Positions 1 to 5,842 of a DNA stretch of 7,348 nt are shown piece by piece (position 1 is the first letter of the stretch; each line of letters opens with the position of its first letter). The notes under the pieces were generated by a model. That model did no database searches. It was not told the origin of the DNA and saw only the letters and a list, made by a program, of their open reading frames with translations. A program made the position numbers and the translations under genes. This DNA comes from Veillonella sp. (GTDB lineage: Bacteria > Bacillota > Negativicutes > Veillonellales > Veillonellaceae): assembly GCA_022737715.1 (NCBI GenBank), contig JAIITD010000087.1:1-7348 (forward strand), given 5' to 3'.

Positions 1-11
1 CCGTAATCCAT
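1..11 (-). CDS. ileS: 5' end of probable isoleucyl-tRNA synthetase (partial)
   Basis: Only the start codon and the next codons are inside the window (Met-Asp-Tyr-Gly). The ATG at 9-11 is preceded by a good Shine-Dalgarno sequence, AAAGGAG at 18-24, six bases upstream. The identity comes mainly from the leader: a T-box riboswitch with an AUC (Ile) specifier lies immediately upstream. From family knowledge, IleS proteins of Firmicutes often begin Met-Asp-Tyr/Phe. IleS charges tRNA-Ile in the cytoplasm. Other genes under isoleucine T-boxes (branched-chain amino acid biosynthesis or transport) cannot be excluded from four residues. Confidence 0.6.
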
Positions 12-29
12 GATGTGCTCCTTTTACAT

Positions 30-60
30 AAAAAAATCGCCCGCCCCCGAAGGGACGGAC
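30..60 (-). terminator. T-box-controlled intrinsic terminator of the ileS leader
   Basis: Read on the minus strand, GTCCGTCCC (52-60) pairs with GGGGCGGGC (39-47) around a UUCG tetraloop, followed by seven Ts (30-36). The 5' arm overlaps the segment needed to build the antiterminator with the T-box sequence (ACGGA at 67-71 against TCCGT). The two structures are therefore mutually exclusive, as expected for a transcriptional T-box switch. Confidence 0.93.
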
Positions 61-303
61 GTAATATCCGTGGTACCACCCTACTGACCTTCTGTGAAAG
101 CTAGCATATTCCGAGCATACGAAATAACTAGGCTTCATGTTGTGAAAGCCACTTAGACATATAACGGTGTTCACCGGCAGGGTTTCTGCTTGCTCCAAAG
201 TGATCCGCACATCTCTAGATTTCCAAACCTTTCAGCCCATGAGTTTGGTCTCTACTAAATCCGTCTGAGACATGCCGTCTTCTTCAACGCAATATTCATA
301 TAA
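30..303 (-). promoter_or_regulatory. T-box riboswitch, isoleucine (AUC) specifier
   Basis: The minus-strand leader has the conserved T-box core GGGTGGTACCACGG (68-81), whose TGGT can pair with the ACCA end of an uncharged tRNA with discriminator A, as in tRNA-Ile. Stem I can be folded by hand. GCGTTGAAG (282-290) pairs with CTTTGGAGC (192-200). Above it is an internal loop, then a CATGTCTC/GAGATGTG helix, a GGATTT/AAATCT helix, an AGAGA bulge and a CCAAAC/GTTTGG apical stem. The specifier loop strand GGATCA places ATC (202-204) next to the conserved purine, which reads Ile. Further hairpins (a CGGTG/CACCG stem and a GGCTT/AAGCC stem) fill the linker before the antiterminator. Known logic: uncharged tRNA-Ile stabilises the antiterminator and allows downstream transcription. 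The transcript start near 303 is estimated from the -10 box. Confidence 0.93.
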
Positions 304-309
304 TAGATA

Positions 310-339
310 ATTATAGGGCTCATTAGGGTAGCTTGTCAA
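310..339 (-). promoter_or_regulatory. Sigma-70 type promoter of the T-box/ileS transcript
   Basis: There is a perfect -35 TTGACA (334-339 on the minus strand) and a perfect -10 TATAAT (310-315), separated by 18 bases. Transcription would begin near 303, just ahead of T-box stem I. The consensus match suggests strong basal initiation, with control left to the T-box. Confidence 0.88.
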
Positions 340-355
340 ATATATTCTACCCTAA
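323..355. repeat. Inverted repeat bracketing the ileS -35 box
   Basis: TTAGGGTAG (323-331) and CTACCCTAA (347-355) are a perfect 9-bp inverted repeat with a 15-base spacer that contains the whole TTGACA box. It could be an operator for an unknown regulator. It could also be an RNA hairpin in read-through transcript from the upstream yiiG-like gene. No T-run follows it, so it is not a standard terminator. Confidence 0.55.
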
Positions 356-385
356 ATGTTATATCGTGTTTAACATATAACATTT
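354..385 (-). terminator. AT-rich hairpin just after the yiiG-like stop (weak terminator candidate)
   Basis: AAATGTTATAT (354-364) and ATATAACATTT (375-385) are a perfect 11-bp inverted repeat with a 10-base loop, starting five bases past the stop codon of the yiiG-like gene. The stem is almost all A-T and is followed on the minus strand only by AGGG rather than a T-run. It may be a 3'-end stabiliser or a binding site instead of a true terminator. Confidence 0.4.
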
Positions 386-389
386 CACA

Positions 390-1316
390 TTATAATTCTT
401 GTGGCACATACGGCTTCTGTACAGAATCTAATAATTTAAAATTCATCGGACTACGTACCATTTCATTATACTGCTCAACAACGGCCTCCTCCGTTTCACT
501 AGAAGGATTAGCAACAAAATCCTCAATCGCTTTGTCGAGATGTCTCTTTTGCTCTAACCGATTCTGAGCCTCGGCGGCAATAATCTTTGCACCAACCCCA
601 TCGGCTGCTTCCTTCTGTGCTTTCACCCATTGGAAATCACTATCGGATTTATACGCCACAATATGATCTACTATACCGCTATACATAAACATCATTTCCG
701 TCATATTAGCTCCATTCGTCTGCCCATTGTTGCGCATCAACTTAACAAGACGTTCTCCCTCCTGCTTGTGATAGGTTTTAACAATGGTATCTAACGCATT
801 ATATTTTGGCCCAAATGCTTCGATTAATGATGAAAGCTTCTCCAACTGCGTATGAGCAAATGTATAATTATCTGATTCATAGCGTTTTTCTTTATAATAC
901 GTATCTAGCTCTTTCACAGCCACCACAATGTCGTGTAATACAGGCAATAAAGCATCTGTAGCTGCTTCCAAGTCACTATGTGTGTGCCCCGCTTCTCGCG
1001 CAGCAATGAGTTCTTGCTCAAGCCGTTCATAATCCCGTACCTTAAACTCAGCTAGCGGTACATTTTGTTGTGCTTGCTGCACCGTTTCCATATGTTGATG
1101 ACTATATTTTACACTAGTGAAATTAAACTCATTCGTAGCGGCCAAATAAAATCTAAAAACGCGCCAGATTTCCTTCTCACTATCGCTTTGCGTTGCTTTC
1201 ACCTGACTGTTTGTCTTTAAATTATCCATATTAAACTCACAGCCGCTGACAAAACCTACACTCGCTACGATGCACACAACTAAACCTAGGCGGCGCCACC
1301 AATTCTGACCACTCAT
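390..1316 (-). CDS. YiiG-like (DUF3829) lipoprotein
   Basis: This is a 308-residue predicted lipoprotein. The N-terminus has Trp/Arg residues, a hydrophobic stretch (about 10-24) and a lipobox Val-Ser-Gly-Cys ending at Cys26, so the mature protein should be lipid-anchored outside the cytoplasmic membrane. The rest is largely helical and charged. Residues about 113-165, with the run ELDTYYKEKRYESDN near 136-150, match the pattern I know from YiiG/DUF3829 proteins (a Tyr-Tyr pair followed by Lys/Tyr and Asp-Asn). The function of that family is unknown. The ATG at 1316 is supported by AGGAGAG at 1321-1327 and by a promoter at 1364-1392. It is transcribed alone, toward the ileS leader. Family assignment is fairly secure; the biochemical role is not assignable. 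Confidence 0.8.
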   Translation of the reverse strand: MSGQNWWRRLGLVVCIVASVGFVSGCEFNMDNLKTNSQVKATQSDSEKEIWRVFRFYLAATNEFNFTSVKYSHQHMETVQQAQQNVPLAEFKVRDYERLEQELIAAREAGHTHSDLEAATDALLPVLHDIVVAVKELDTYYKEKRYESDNYTFAHTQLEKLSSLIEAFGPKYNALDTIVKTYHKQEGERLVKLMRNNGQTNGANMTEMMFMYSGIVDHIVAYKSDSDFQWVKAQKEAADGVGAKIIAAEAQNRLEQKRHLDKAIEDFVANPSSETEEAVVEQYNEMVRSPMNFKLLDSVQKPYVPQEL

Positions 1317-1363
1317 CTATCTCTCCTAAAAACTCTACATACCCATAAATTAATATTACAGAT

Positions 1364-1392
1364 ATTGTATAAAATTAATACATCCAATTCAA
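1364..1392 (-). promoter_or_regulatory. Promoter of the yiiG-like gene
   Basis: On the minus strand, TTGAAT (1387-1392) and TACAAT (1364-1369) are separated by exactly 17 bases. Transcription would start near 1357, giving a 5' leader of about 40 bases before the ATG at 1316. Confidence 0.65.
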
Positions 1393-1512
1393 GATGAGGA
1401 AATAGCTGGACATACAGAGAAATGGAACTACTTCGGAACGGTATGATAAAACTGCAAAAATAGCGGAATAATTGTAGATATGTATCAATTAATCATAATA
1501 GCTATATTCTCC

Positions 1513-1540
1513 TTGTTTTTGCAAACATTAGTTCTATAAT
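1513..1540 (+). promoter_or_regulatory. Promoter of the GHKL ATPase gene
   Basis: TTGTTT (1513-1518) and a perfect TATAAT (1535-1540) have a 16-base spacer. Initiation near 1547 would give an unusually long leader of about 140 bases before the ATG at 1687. The leader begins almost directly with a perfect hairpin. Confidence 0.6.
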
Positions 1541-1554
1541 ATAGATATAAGAAA

Positions 1555-1621
1555 ACCCCATACAAAGTATGGGGTCAACTGAGACAACTGAGAGACGAAC
1601 ATTGCGCTCTTTAATGTCTCT
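1555..1621 (+). promoter_or_regulatory. Structured 5' leader: hairpin, tandem 9-mer and competing stems
   Basis: ACCCCATAC (1555-1563) pairs perfectly with GTATGGGGT (1567-1575) around an AAA loop. CAACTGAGA then occurs twice back to back (1576-1584 and 1585-1593). AGAGAC (1591-1596) can pair with GTCTCT (1616-1621). The earlier GAGAC copy (1581-1585) could pair with the same partner, and ACATT (1599-1603) can pair with AATGT (1613-1617), so alternative folds are possible. No T-run follows the first hairpin on the plus strand. I do not recognise it as any known riboswitch class. It could be a regulatory RNA element, a protein binding site or an mRNA-stabilising 5' end. Confidence 0.45.
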
Positions 1622-1686
1622 AGGACGTTATCTGTAAATAGAGTATATCAACTACTACTATTCATGTCAACAAAAGGAGAGAGAGC

Positions 1687-2970
1687 ATGAACATGAACAC
1701 GACTACTACAGCAAGAGGAAGTATTTTTACTATAACACTACCACACACTCTAACATTTAAATATAAAGGAGTTATCGACTTTGATAATATTCTAAAACTA
1801 TTTAAATGGGATTGTAAAAATAACTCAGTAACAATTGATGCAAGACATTGCAAAATGGCTGATTATCAGTCTTTAATTCTACTAATTCAATATATATGGT
1901 ATCTAAAAAGAAACCATGTATATGTAAATCTGAGATATACACAAAGCACTCAATTTTATAATATGTGGAAAAATATTGATGGAAAAGCTTGTTTTAATGT
2001 TTTAGATAATACTCAAGACAACTTTCACTATGTCTGCAACAAACCAATCTTCGCTATCAAATACAAAGACCATAATATTACGAAAATGCTAAATACGATT
2101 CGCGATTACGCTATGGACTTACCTACCGATTTAATTAGAGGCTATGAAGATGCAGTTCGTTATATCATATCCGAACTAACATATAATGCATTAGAACACG
2201 GTTTTAATCCTCAAATTCCATCATTATTACAATTCAACTGGTATCGAGATAAAAACCAACTATCATTTATTCTTGCTGATCTTGGTGTAGGTATTAAAAC
2301 ACATTTAGAGCAAACCTATGCGCCTTTCACAAGCAATACAGATGCCATCGCCATGGCCCTAGAGCCTGAAATCTCTGGTACATTTGGCGTCAACGTAGGT
2401 CCTTATAAACAGCAAAACAATGCAGGCATGGGCCTTTACTTATCTAGTAATCTTGGCAAAACATTAGAAGCAGATATGTACATTGTATCGGGCGATGGTG
2501 TCGCACATATTTCCCCATTAGATGTAACATACACAACGCTAAACAACGCTTGGCCCGGCACATTTATATACATGACAATTGGCTTTGATAGATTAAAAAC
2601 ATATGACCTACACAAACACCTAGAGGAATTCAGAAAACATGCTACCGAAACTGTAGCTAAACGAAATAATATAGTCCGTGCTCCAGAATTGTACATTGAT
2701 ATGTACAACTATTGTGGAGAACGATGTGAAGTCAAATTAGAAGCCATTAATCTTAGAGAACGAAAAATCATCCCAGCCATAAAAAAAGGAGAAACCGTAA
2801 TCCTCGATTTCTCTCATGCTATAACAGCCACACATAGCTTCTTAACAGCTTTATTGGCAGATCCAATTAAAATTCTAGGTCTCAAATCGTATAAACAAAT
2901 CAAGATTATAGGGGCTAATGAAACCATTCGGACAGTTATAGATTTTGTGTTTGATACATATACAAATTGA
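1687..2970 (+). CDS. GHKL-fold ATPase with flanking STAS-like domains (C-terminal DUF4325-like)
   Basis: This is a soluble 427-residue protein with no signal peptide or membrane segment. The centre is a GHKL/HATPase_c domain: an N box at 162-171 (Glu163, Asn167, His171), a G1 box DLGVGI at 198-203, a G2 box NAGMGL at 245-250 and a late Gly-Thr at 291-292. Residues about 364-424 (VILDF, Ser384-Phe385-Leu, then an alternating strand/helix end) resemble DUF4325, a STAS-like domain. Residues about 20-115 also look STAS-like (VTIDARHC, then a long helix). No His-kinase dimerisation helix or receiver domain is visible, so it is more like an RsbW/SpoIIAB-type switch kinase fused to its partners than a sensor kinase. 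AAGGAG at 1674-1679 supports the ATG at 1687, with an in-frame ATG two codons later. It is monocistronic, ending at a strong terminator. The ATPase fold is secure; the outer domains are moderate and the targets unknown. Confidence 0.82.
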   Translation: MNMNTTTTARGSIFTITLPHTLTFKYKGVIDFDNILKLFKWDCKNNSVTIDARHCKMADYQSLILLIQYIWYLKRNHVYVNLRYTQSTQFYNMWKNIDGKACFNVLDNTQDNFHYVCNKPIFAIKYKDHNITKMLNTIRDYAMDLPTDLIRGYEDAVRYIISELTYNALEHGFNPQIPSLLQFNWYRDKNQLSFILADLGVGIKTHLEQTYAPFTSNTDAIAMALEPEISGTFGVNVGPYKQQNNAGMGLYLSSNLGKTLEADMYIVSGDGVAHISPLDVTYTTLNNAWPGTFIYMTIGFDRLKTYDLHKHLEEFRKHATETVAKRNNIVRAPELYIDMYNYCGERCEVKLEAINLRERKIIPAIKKGETVILDFSHAITATHSFLTALLADPIKILGLKSYKQIKIIGANETIRTVIDFVFDTYTN

Positions 2971-2988
2971 AAAACTGCCACATAACCA

Positions 2989-3037
2989 AATCCCCCATAT
3001 ACCGTTTATATCGCGGTATATGGGGGATTCTTTTTTT
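2989..3037. terminator. Strong intrinsic terminator between convergent genes
   Basis: AATCCCCCATATACCG (2989-3004) and CGGTATATGGGGGATT (3014-3029) are a perfect 16-bp stem with a 9-base loop, followed on the plus strand by C and seven Ts (3031-3037). It ends the GHKL ATPase transcript. In the opposite direction the stem lies just past the stop of the 3048-3707 gene, but the T-run there is poor, so minus-strand termination may be weaker. Confidence 0.93.
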
Positions 3038-3047
3038 CAATCAAATA

Positions 3048-3707
3048 CTAATCATCATCACGACCCATATCAGGGAACCCAAAGGAACCAAAGTCGTACC
3101 AAACAATCTTCCATTCATCGTCTGATATTTTCTTCATTTCCAAAGACAGGCTTTTCAGATTATTATCAGTCATATCTTGTCCAATTACTACTATACTAAC
3201 TTGTTCAGGGCTCATCATATGAGATTCTACAGAAACAAGTTTAAATCGATTAGGCTCTCGTAACATAACAATATTATCTATAAATCTAGTATTCGAAGCA
3301 GCACCATATTTTATATTTCCAGTATCCCCACCAGTAAAAATTGTATGTATGTCCATAGAAAAGAGTCGTTTCGCCATGGCAAATTTATGCTCTCCCATAT
3401 TAAGCATTCTACCATCATAAGGATATAGTATCTTTTTTTCTTTTCCTTCAGCTATCCGTTTTTCATAAAAGGCGATTATTTTATCATAACGTCTGTGACC
3501 TATAGCCTCAATATCAACCAACTTATTAAAAGTTTCTTCATCACCGTTTTGGATAGCATCATATATCAACTTCAATGAATATTCTGGCGTAGATTTATAA
3601 GTCATCTTATGGTAGAGTCCATATCCAGCACATATAAGTATACCAATTACCGCTAAAACACTCAGTACACCCTTTACAATTCCAAGTTGTTTAAACTTCA
3701 TTAACAT
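3048..3707 (-). CDS. Membrane-anchored hypothetical protein, DUF2939-like N-terminal region
   Basis: The protein has 219 residues. One hydrophobic segment (about 9-31) after a short Lys-rich start predicts an N-terminal anchor with the remainder outside; there is no lipobox. The first extracytoplasmic stretch (about 39-68: Thr-Pro-Glu-Tyr-Ser, an amphipathic helix, Gly-Asp-Glu-Glu, then Leu-Val-Asp-Ile) resembles the start of DUF2939-type proteins, in which Ser-Pro-x-Tyr and Tyr-Val-Asp recur. The C-terminal half (about 135-205) is beta-rich and ends in an Asp-rich tail, reminiscent of NTF2-like DUF4878-type stress or lipoprotein domains. The start at 3707 is chosen because AAAGGA (3716-3721) is eight bases upstream. 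A tiny out-of-frame ATG-AAA-TGT-TAA overlaps the start site. The gene is alone, convergent with the GHKL gene and divergent from the lipoprotein operon. No clear promoter is seen. Function unknown. Confidence 0.72.
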   Translation of the reverse strand: MLMKFKQLGIVKGVLSVLAVIGILICAGYGLYHKMTYKSTPEYSLKLIYDAIQNGDEETFNKLVDIEAIGHRRYDKIIAFYEKRIAEGKEKKILYPYDGRMLNMGEHKFAMAKRLFSMDIHTIFTGGDTGNIKYGAASNTRFIDNIVMLREPNRFKLVSVESHMMSPEQVSIVVIGQDMTDNNLKSLSLEMKKISDDEWKIVWYDFGSFGFPDMGRDDD

Positions 3708-3733
3708 TTCATCGTTCCTTTCAACTCTATATA

Positions 3734-3763
3734 TTGCCTATATTTATCTAATTAATGTACAAT
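3734..3763 (+). promoter_or_regulatory. Promoter of the three-lipoprotein operon
   Basis: TTGCCT (3734-3739) and TACAAT (3758-3763) are separated by 18 bases. Transcription would start near 3770, about 50 bases before the ATG at 3823. No other plus-strand promoter of equal quality is visible before 5726, which supports co-transcription of the three genes. Confidence 0.55.
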
Positions 3764-3822
3764 ATATCACAACTGACATTTTATAGATAGTTTAAATTTG
3801 TAGTTTGAAAGAGAGGACAATT

Positions 3823-4464
3823 ATGAGACGACTATGCCTTATGATTCTAAGTCTATGTATGTTAGTGTTATCCGGGTGTGCCACTATTGACTCGGATGTT
3901 CACATCAATCGCGATGGAAGCGGTACTTGGGATGCAACTGTTAAATCTCAAGCCGAGCCATTTGAAAAGAAAGTTATCACCGAAGTATTGGCGAAATATC
4001 CAATGCCTGAATATACTATCAAGGCTATTAATAACGATGGTAAAGCAATCAAAGTTGAGGATAACGACACAACAGAGTACAATGCCTGGTCTATAGCATC
4101 CGAGTTTAAAAATATAGATGAGTTTACGCTAGTTAGAAATGCTATGACATTGAAAGATAAAAACAAAAACCTAGCACCAGCATTAGAAAAAACGACTTCC
4201 GGTACTTATATAGTAGATTTAGGTACTTCGCTTGGAAATACGACAGTTTCTGTATCTGGCGCGATTGATAAAGTCAGTGTACAATCAGGCACATTAAAAA
4301 ATGACAATACTATAACCTTTACACAAAATGAACGTATGCGTTTCATATTTAAGCCAGATCATAGTTGGTTCTTTTATATCGGAATCGGTATTGGCATAGT
4401 AGTCGTAGTAGGCGGTACCTATATCTTCTATTTACGTCGTAAATATTATGGCGATGCTGCATAA
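3823..4464 (+). CDS. LppM/DUF3153-like lipoprotein with C-terminal membrane helix
   Basis: The protein is 213 residues from the ATG at 3823. An in-frame TTG at 3805 would extend it by six codons, but AGAGGA (3812-3817) lies inside that extension and is spaced for 3823. A signal peptide ends in a lipobox Leu-Ser-Gly-Cys (Cys19). The mature start, Ala-Thr-Ile-Asp-Ser-Asp-Val then Asn-Arg-Asp-Gly-Ser-Gly (about 20-34), resembles LppM/DUF3153 lipoproteins, which begin with a strand carrying a Gly-Ser-Gly turn. The middle is mixed alpha/beta. Residues about 182-204 form a Gly/Val-rich membrane helix followed by Arg-Arg-Lys, so the protein may be held by both a lipid and a helix with a short cytoplasmic tail. 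It is first in the operon: its TAA overlaps the Shine-Dalgarno of the next gene. Envelope role inferred; precise function unknown. Confidence 0.75.
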   Translation: MRRLCLMILSLCMLVLSGCATIDSDVHINRDGSGTWDATVKSQAEPFEKKVITEVLAKYPMPEYTIKAINNDGKAIKVEDNDTTEYNAWSIASEFKNIDEFTLVRNAMTLKDKNKNLAPALEKTTSGTYIVDLGTSLGNTTVSVSGAIDKVSVQSGTLKNDNTITFTQNERMRFIFKPDHSWFFYIGIGIGIVVVVGGTYIFYLRRKYYGDAA

Positions 4465-4474
4465 GGAGGCTTTC

Positions 4475-5083
4475 ATGAAACGAAATATTTTAATCGCACT
4501 GTTACTTACTTTCACCATGATACTAGTAACGGCTTGTGGTAATAATTCTAGTAATAAGAATGACAACAAAAAATTCGAAGGGACTTGGATTGCTTACAAT
4601 CAAAAGAGTGATTCAAATCAAATTCAAGAATTAACATTTGAAAATGTAGACGACCAATTACTGGTGTCATTATATACATACTCCTATACTCCATTAATGG
4701 ATTATTTTTCAAGCGGTCTTGATGAAGCAGATAGCACAAAACAAGGAACTGATACTGCACCGGCCAATGCAGATTATCTATTAACTAAAAAAAGAGACTC
4801 TATCCATAATATGCTTCGTACAGCAGTAAATAATAAATTAGATGTAGGACCAAATCCAATTCTCTACAATGAAAAGGATGATACCCTCGTTTACAATAAT
4901 GTAGTATTCCATAAACAATCTGATGACAACTCGGTTAAAGCATATTTGTCTAAATTAAAAGATGCTATGAAAGATGATGTTATTCAAGGAAGAAAAAAGG
5001 ATACAGTTGGTAGCTTCCGACCAAAACCAAATATCCAATTCAACTTTTTCTTCGATGATTCCATTCTAGACACCGCACAATAA
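4475..5083 (+). CDS. Lipoprotein with GTWI motif, paralogue of the next gene
   Basis: The protein is 202 residues from the ATG at 4475. An upstream in-frame start at 4448 is rejected because it lies inside the preceding gene and because AAGGAGG (4463-4469) is spaced for 4475. The lipobox is Val-Thr-Ala-Cys (Cys21), followed by a flexible Asn/Ser/Lys linker and then FEGTWIAY (34-41). That start, followed by beta-rich sequence, resembles the Gly-x-Trp opening of lipocalin-like barrels; this is a fold guess only. The C-terminal part has Met-Leu-Arg (113-115), a Tyr-Asn-Asn strand (140-142), an amphipathic helix (about 153-170) and a closing FDDSIL (193-198). The same landmarks occur in the same order in the downstream protein, so the two are tandem duplicates that have diverged strongly. 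Only 10 bases separate it from the preceding stop. No known family is recognised. Confidence 0.75.
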   Translation: MKRNILIALLLTFTMILVTACGNNSSNKNDNKKFEGTWIAYNQKSDSNQIQELTFENVDDQLLVSLYTYSYTPLMDYFSSGLDEADSTKQGTDTAPANADYLLTKKRDSIHNMLRTAVNNKLDVGPNPILYNEKDDTLVYNNVVFHKQSDDNSVKAYLSKLKDAMKDDVIQGRKKDTVGSFRPKPNIQFNFFFDDSILDTAQ

Positions 5084-5096
5084 GGAGACATAGCAT

Positions 5097-5726
5097 ATGA
5101 AATCTATTATAAAACTAACATGCATCATGATGGCGCTACTTTCTATGCTAGTTATTGCAGGTTGTAGCAATAAACCGGACTATACGGGCACATGGATTGG
5201 ATACGATGGAGAAAATGCTCTATATCGACTCACAATCCAAGAAAATGGAAAAGAATATATGGTTACAGAAGATACATATTTTTATATTCCAGAAAAAGAC
5301 TTACCAAAGCCAAATCTTTTTGCTCTATTCGTAACAGCCAATGACAACTTACCAAACGCCAATAACAAATACGATATTAAGTATATTTTGCATAAAGACT
5401 CTAGAGTAACGACTGCAAAAGCAGTCCAACCTGCAAACGGGAAAGATGACGAGGACCAATATAAAAACCAGCTTAGCTACGACGAGGGGCGCACTATGCT
5501 TCGATACATCAAAAAAGATAAGACCCTCCTTCTCAATAACATTCGATATCAAAAGGAAACTTCTGATCTCACCAATAACTTTCTACAACAAATGCAAGCA
5601 GCTATGCGTCGTGAATTAGAACTAAAATACCATAAATATGGCGAACGAGCTATCGGCTCCAATCATAATAAAGTTATACTTGGTAATATCACATTCGACG
5701 ATAGTGCTTTAACAGAAAATAAATGA
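5097..5726 (+). CDS. Lipoprotein with GTWI motif, paralogue of the previous gene
   Basis: The protein has 209 residues. The signal peptide ends in the lipobox Ile-Ala-Gly-Cys (Cys23), followed by a short linker and YTGTWIGY (29-36). It shares with its upstream neighbour, in order, the GTWI-x-Tyr start, Met-Leu-Arg (134-136), a Leu-Asn-Asn strand (146-148), an amphipathic helix (about 156-176) and a closing FDDSAL (200-205). It differs in a shorter linker and an extra charged loop at about 105-125 (Lys/Asp/Glu-rich). AAGGAGA (5082-5088) overlaps the stop codon of the preceding gene and is spaced for the ATG at 5097, so translation is likely coupled. It is the last gene of the operon, with a perfect terminator starting two bases past the stop. 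Lipid-anchored envelope location predicted; function unknown. Confidence 0.75.
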   Translation: MKSIIKLTCIMMALLSMLVIAGCSNKPDYTGTWIGYDGENALYRLTIQENGKEYMVTEDTYFYIPEKDLPKPNLFALFVTANDNLPNANNKYDIKYILHKDSRVTTAKAVQPANGKDDEDQYKNQLSYDEGRTMLRYIKKDKTLLLNNIRYQKETSDLTNNFLQQMQAAMRRELELKYHKYGERAIGSNHNKVILGNITFDDSALTENK

Positions 5727-5727
5727 T

Positions 5728-5772
5728 AAAAAGGTGTACCAACACAAATCAATGTGTTGGTACACCTTTTTT
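5728..5772. terminator. Bidirectional terminator after the lipoprotein operon
   Basis: A 19-bp perfect stem runs from AAAAAGGTGTACCAACACA (5728-5746) to TGTGTTGGTACACCTTTTT (5753-5771), with a 6-base loop. It has a T-run on the plus strand and an A-run on the other side that becomes a T-run on the minus strand. It can end both the lipoprotein operon and the convergent GNAT operon, whose stop lies about 70 bases away. Confidence 0.93.
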
Positions 5773-5842
5773 ATGTAACCCTACTATAAATGTCTAATAG
5801 CCCCGTTTTTACACTCAAAATATCAGCCATCTATCATTCATA

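Larger units (their letters stand above)
1317..1686. other. Divergent intergenic region
   Basis: This 370-base AT-rich spacer separates the divergent yiiG-like and GHKL ATPase genes. It holds a minus-strand promoter (1364-1392), a plus-strand promoter (1513-1540) and a roughly 140-base plus-strand leader with a perfect hairpin and a tandem 9-bp repeat. The part between the promoters (about 1393-1512) has no convincing gene. I saw only a loose dyad (AATTG at 1470-1474, CAATT at 1486-1490) and a short plus-strand phrase reminiscent of transposase C-termini, which is too short to annotate. Confidence 0.6.

Noticed and set aside
1400..1470. Plus-strand phrase Glu-Arg-Tyr-Asp-Lys-Thr-Ala-Lys, like the C-terminal RYDK motif of some IS5-type transposases, followed by a stop
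   Set aside because: Only about eight residues match, there is a stop codon upstream in the same frame, and no terminal inverted repeats or further transposase sequence are visible. It could easily be chance.
1470..1490. Imperfect palindrome AATTG...CAATT with an internal GATA/TATC upstream of the GHKL promoter
   Set aside because: The two halves do not form one continuous dyad and the sequence is AT-rich, so chance is likely.
1555..1575. Perfect hairpin as a minus-strand terminator (it is followed there by TTTTCTT)
   Set aside because: No minus-strand gene lies upstream of it for at least the length of the GHKL gene, so there is nothing to terminate. Its position at the start of the plus-strand leader is a better explanation.
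2945..3199. Open frame of 84 codons on the plus strand across the convergent terminator
   Set aside because: It runs through a perfect terminator hairpin and its T-run, overlaps two better genes and has no Shine-Dalgarno sequence.
3805..3822. TTG start six codons upstream of the LppM-like lipoprotein
   Set aside because: The Shine-Dalgarno sequence lies within these codons and the signal peptide begins naturally at the ATG at 3823.
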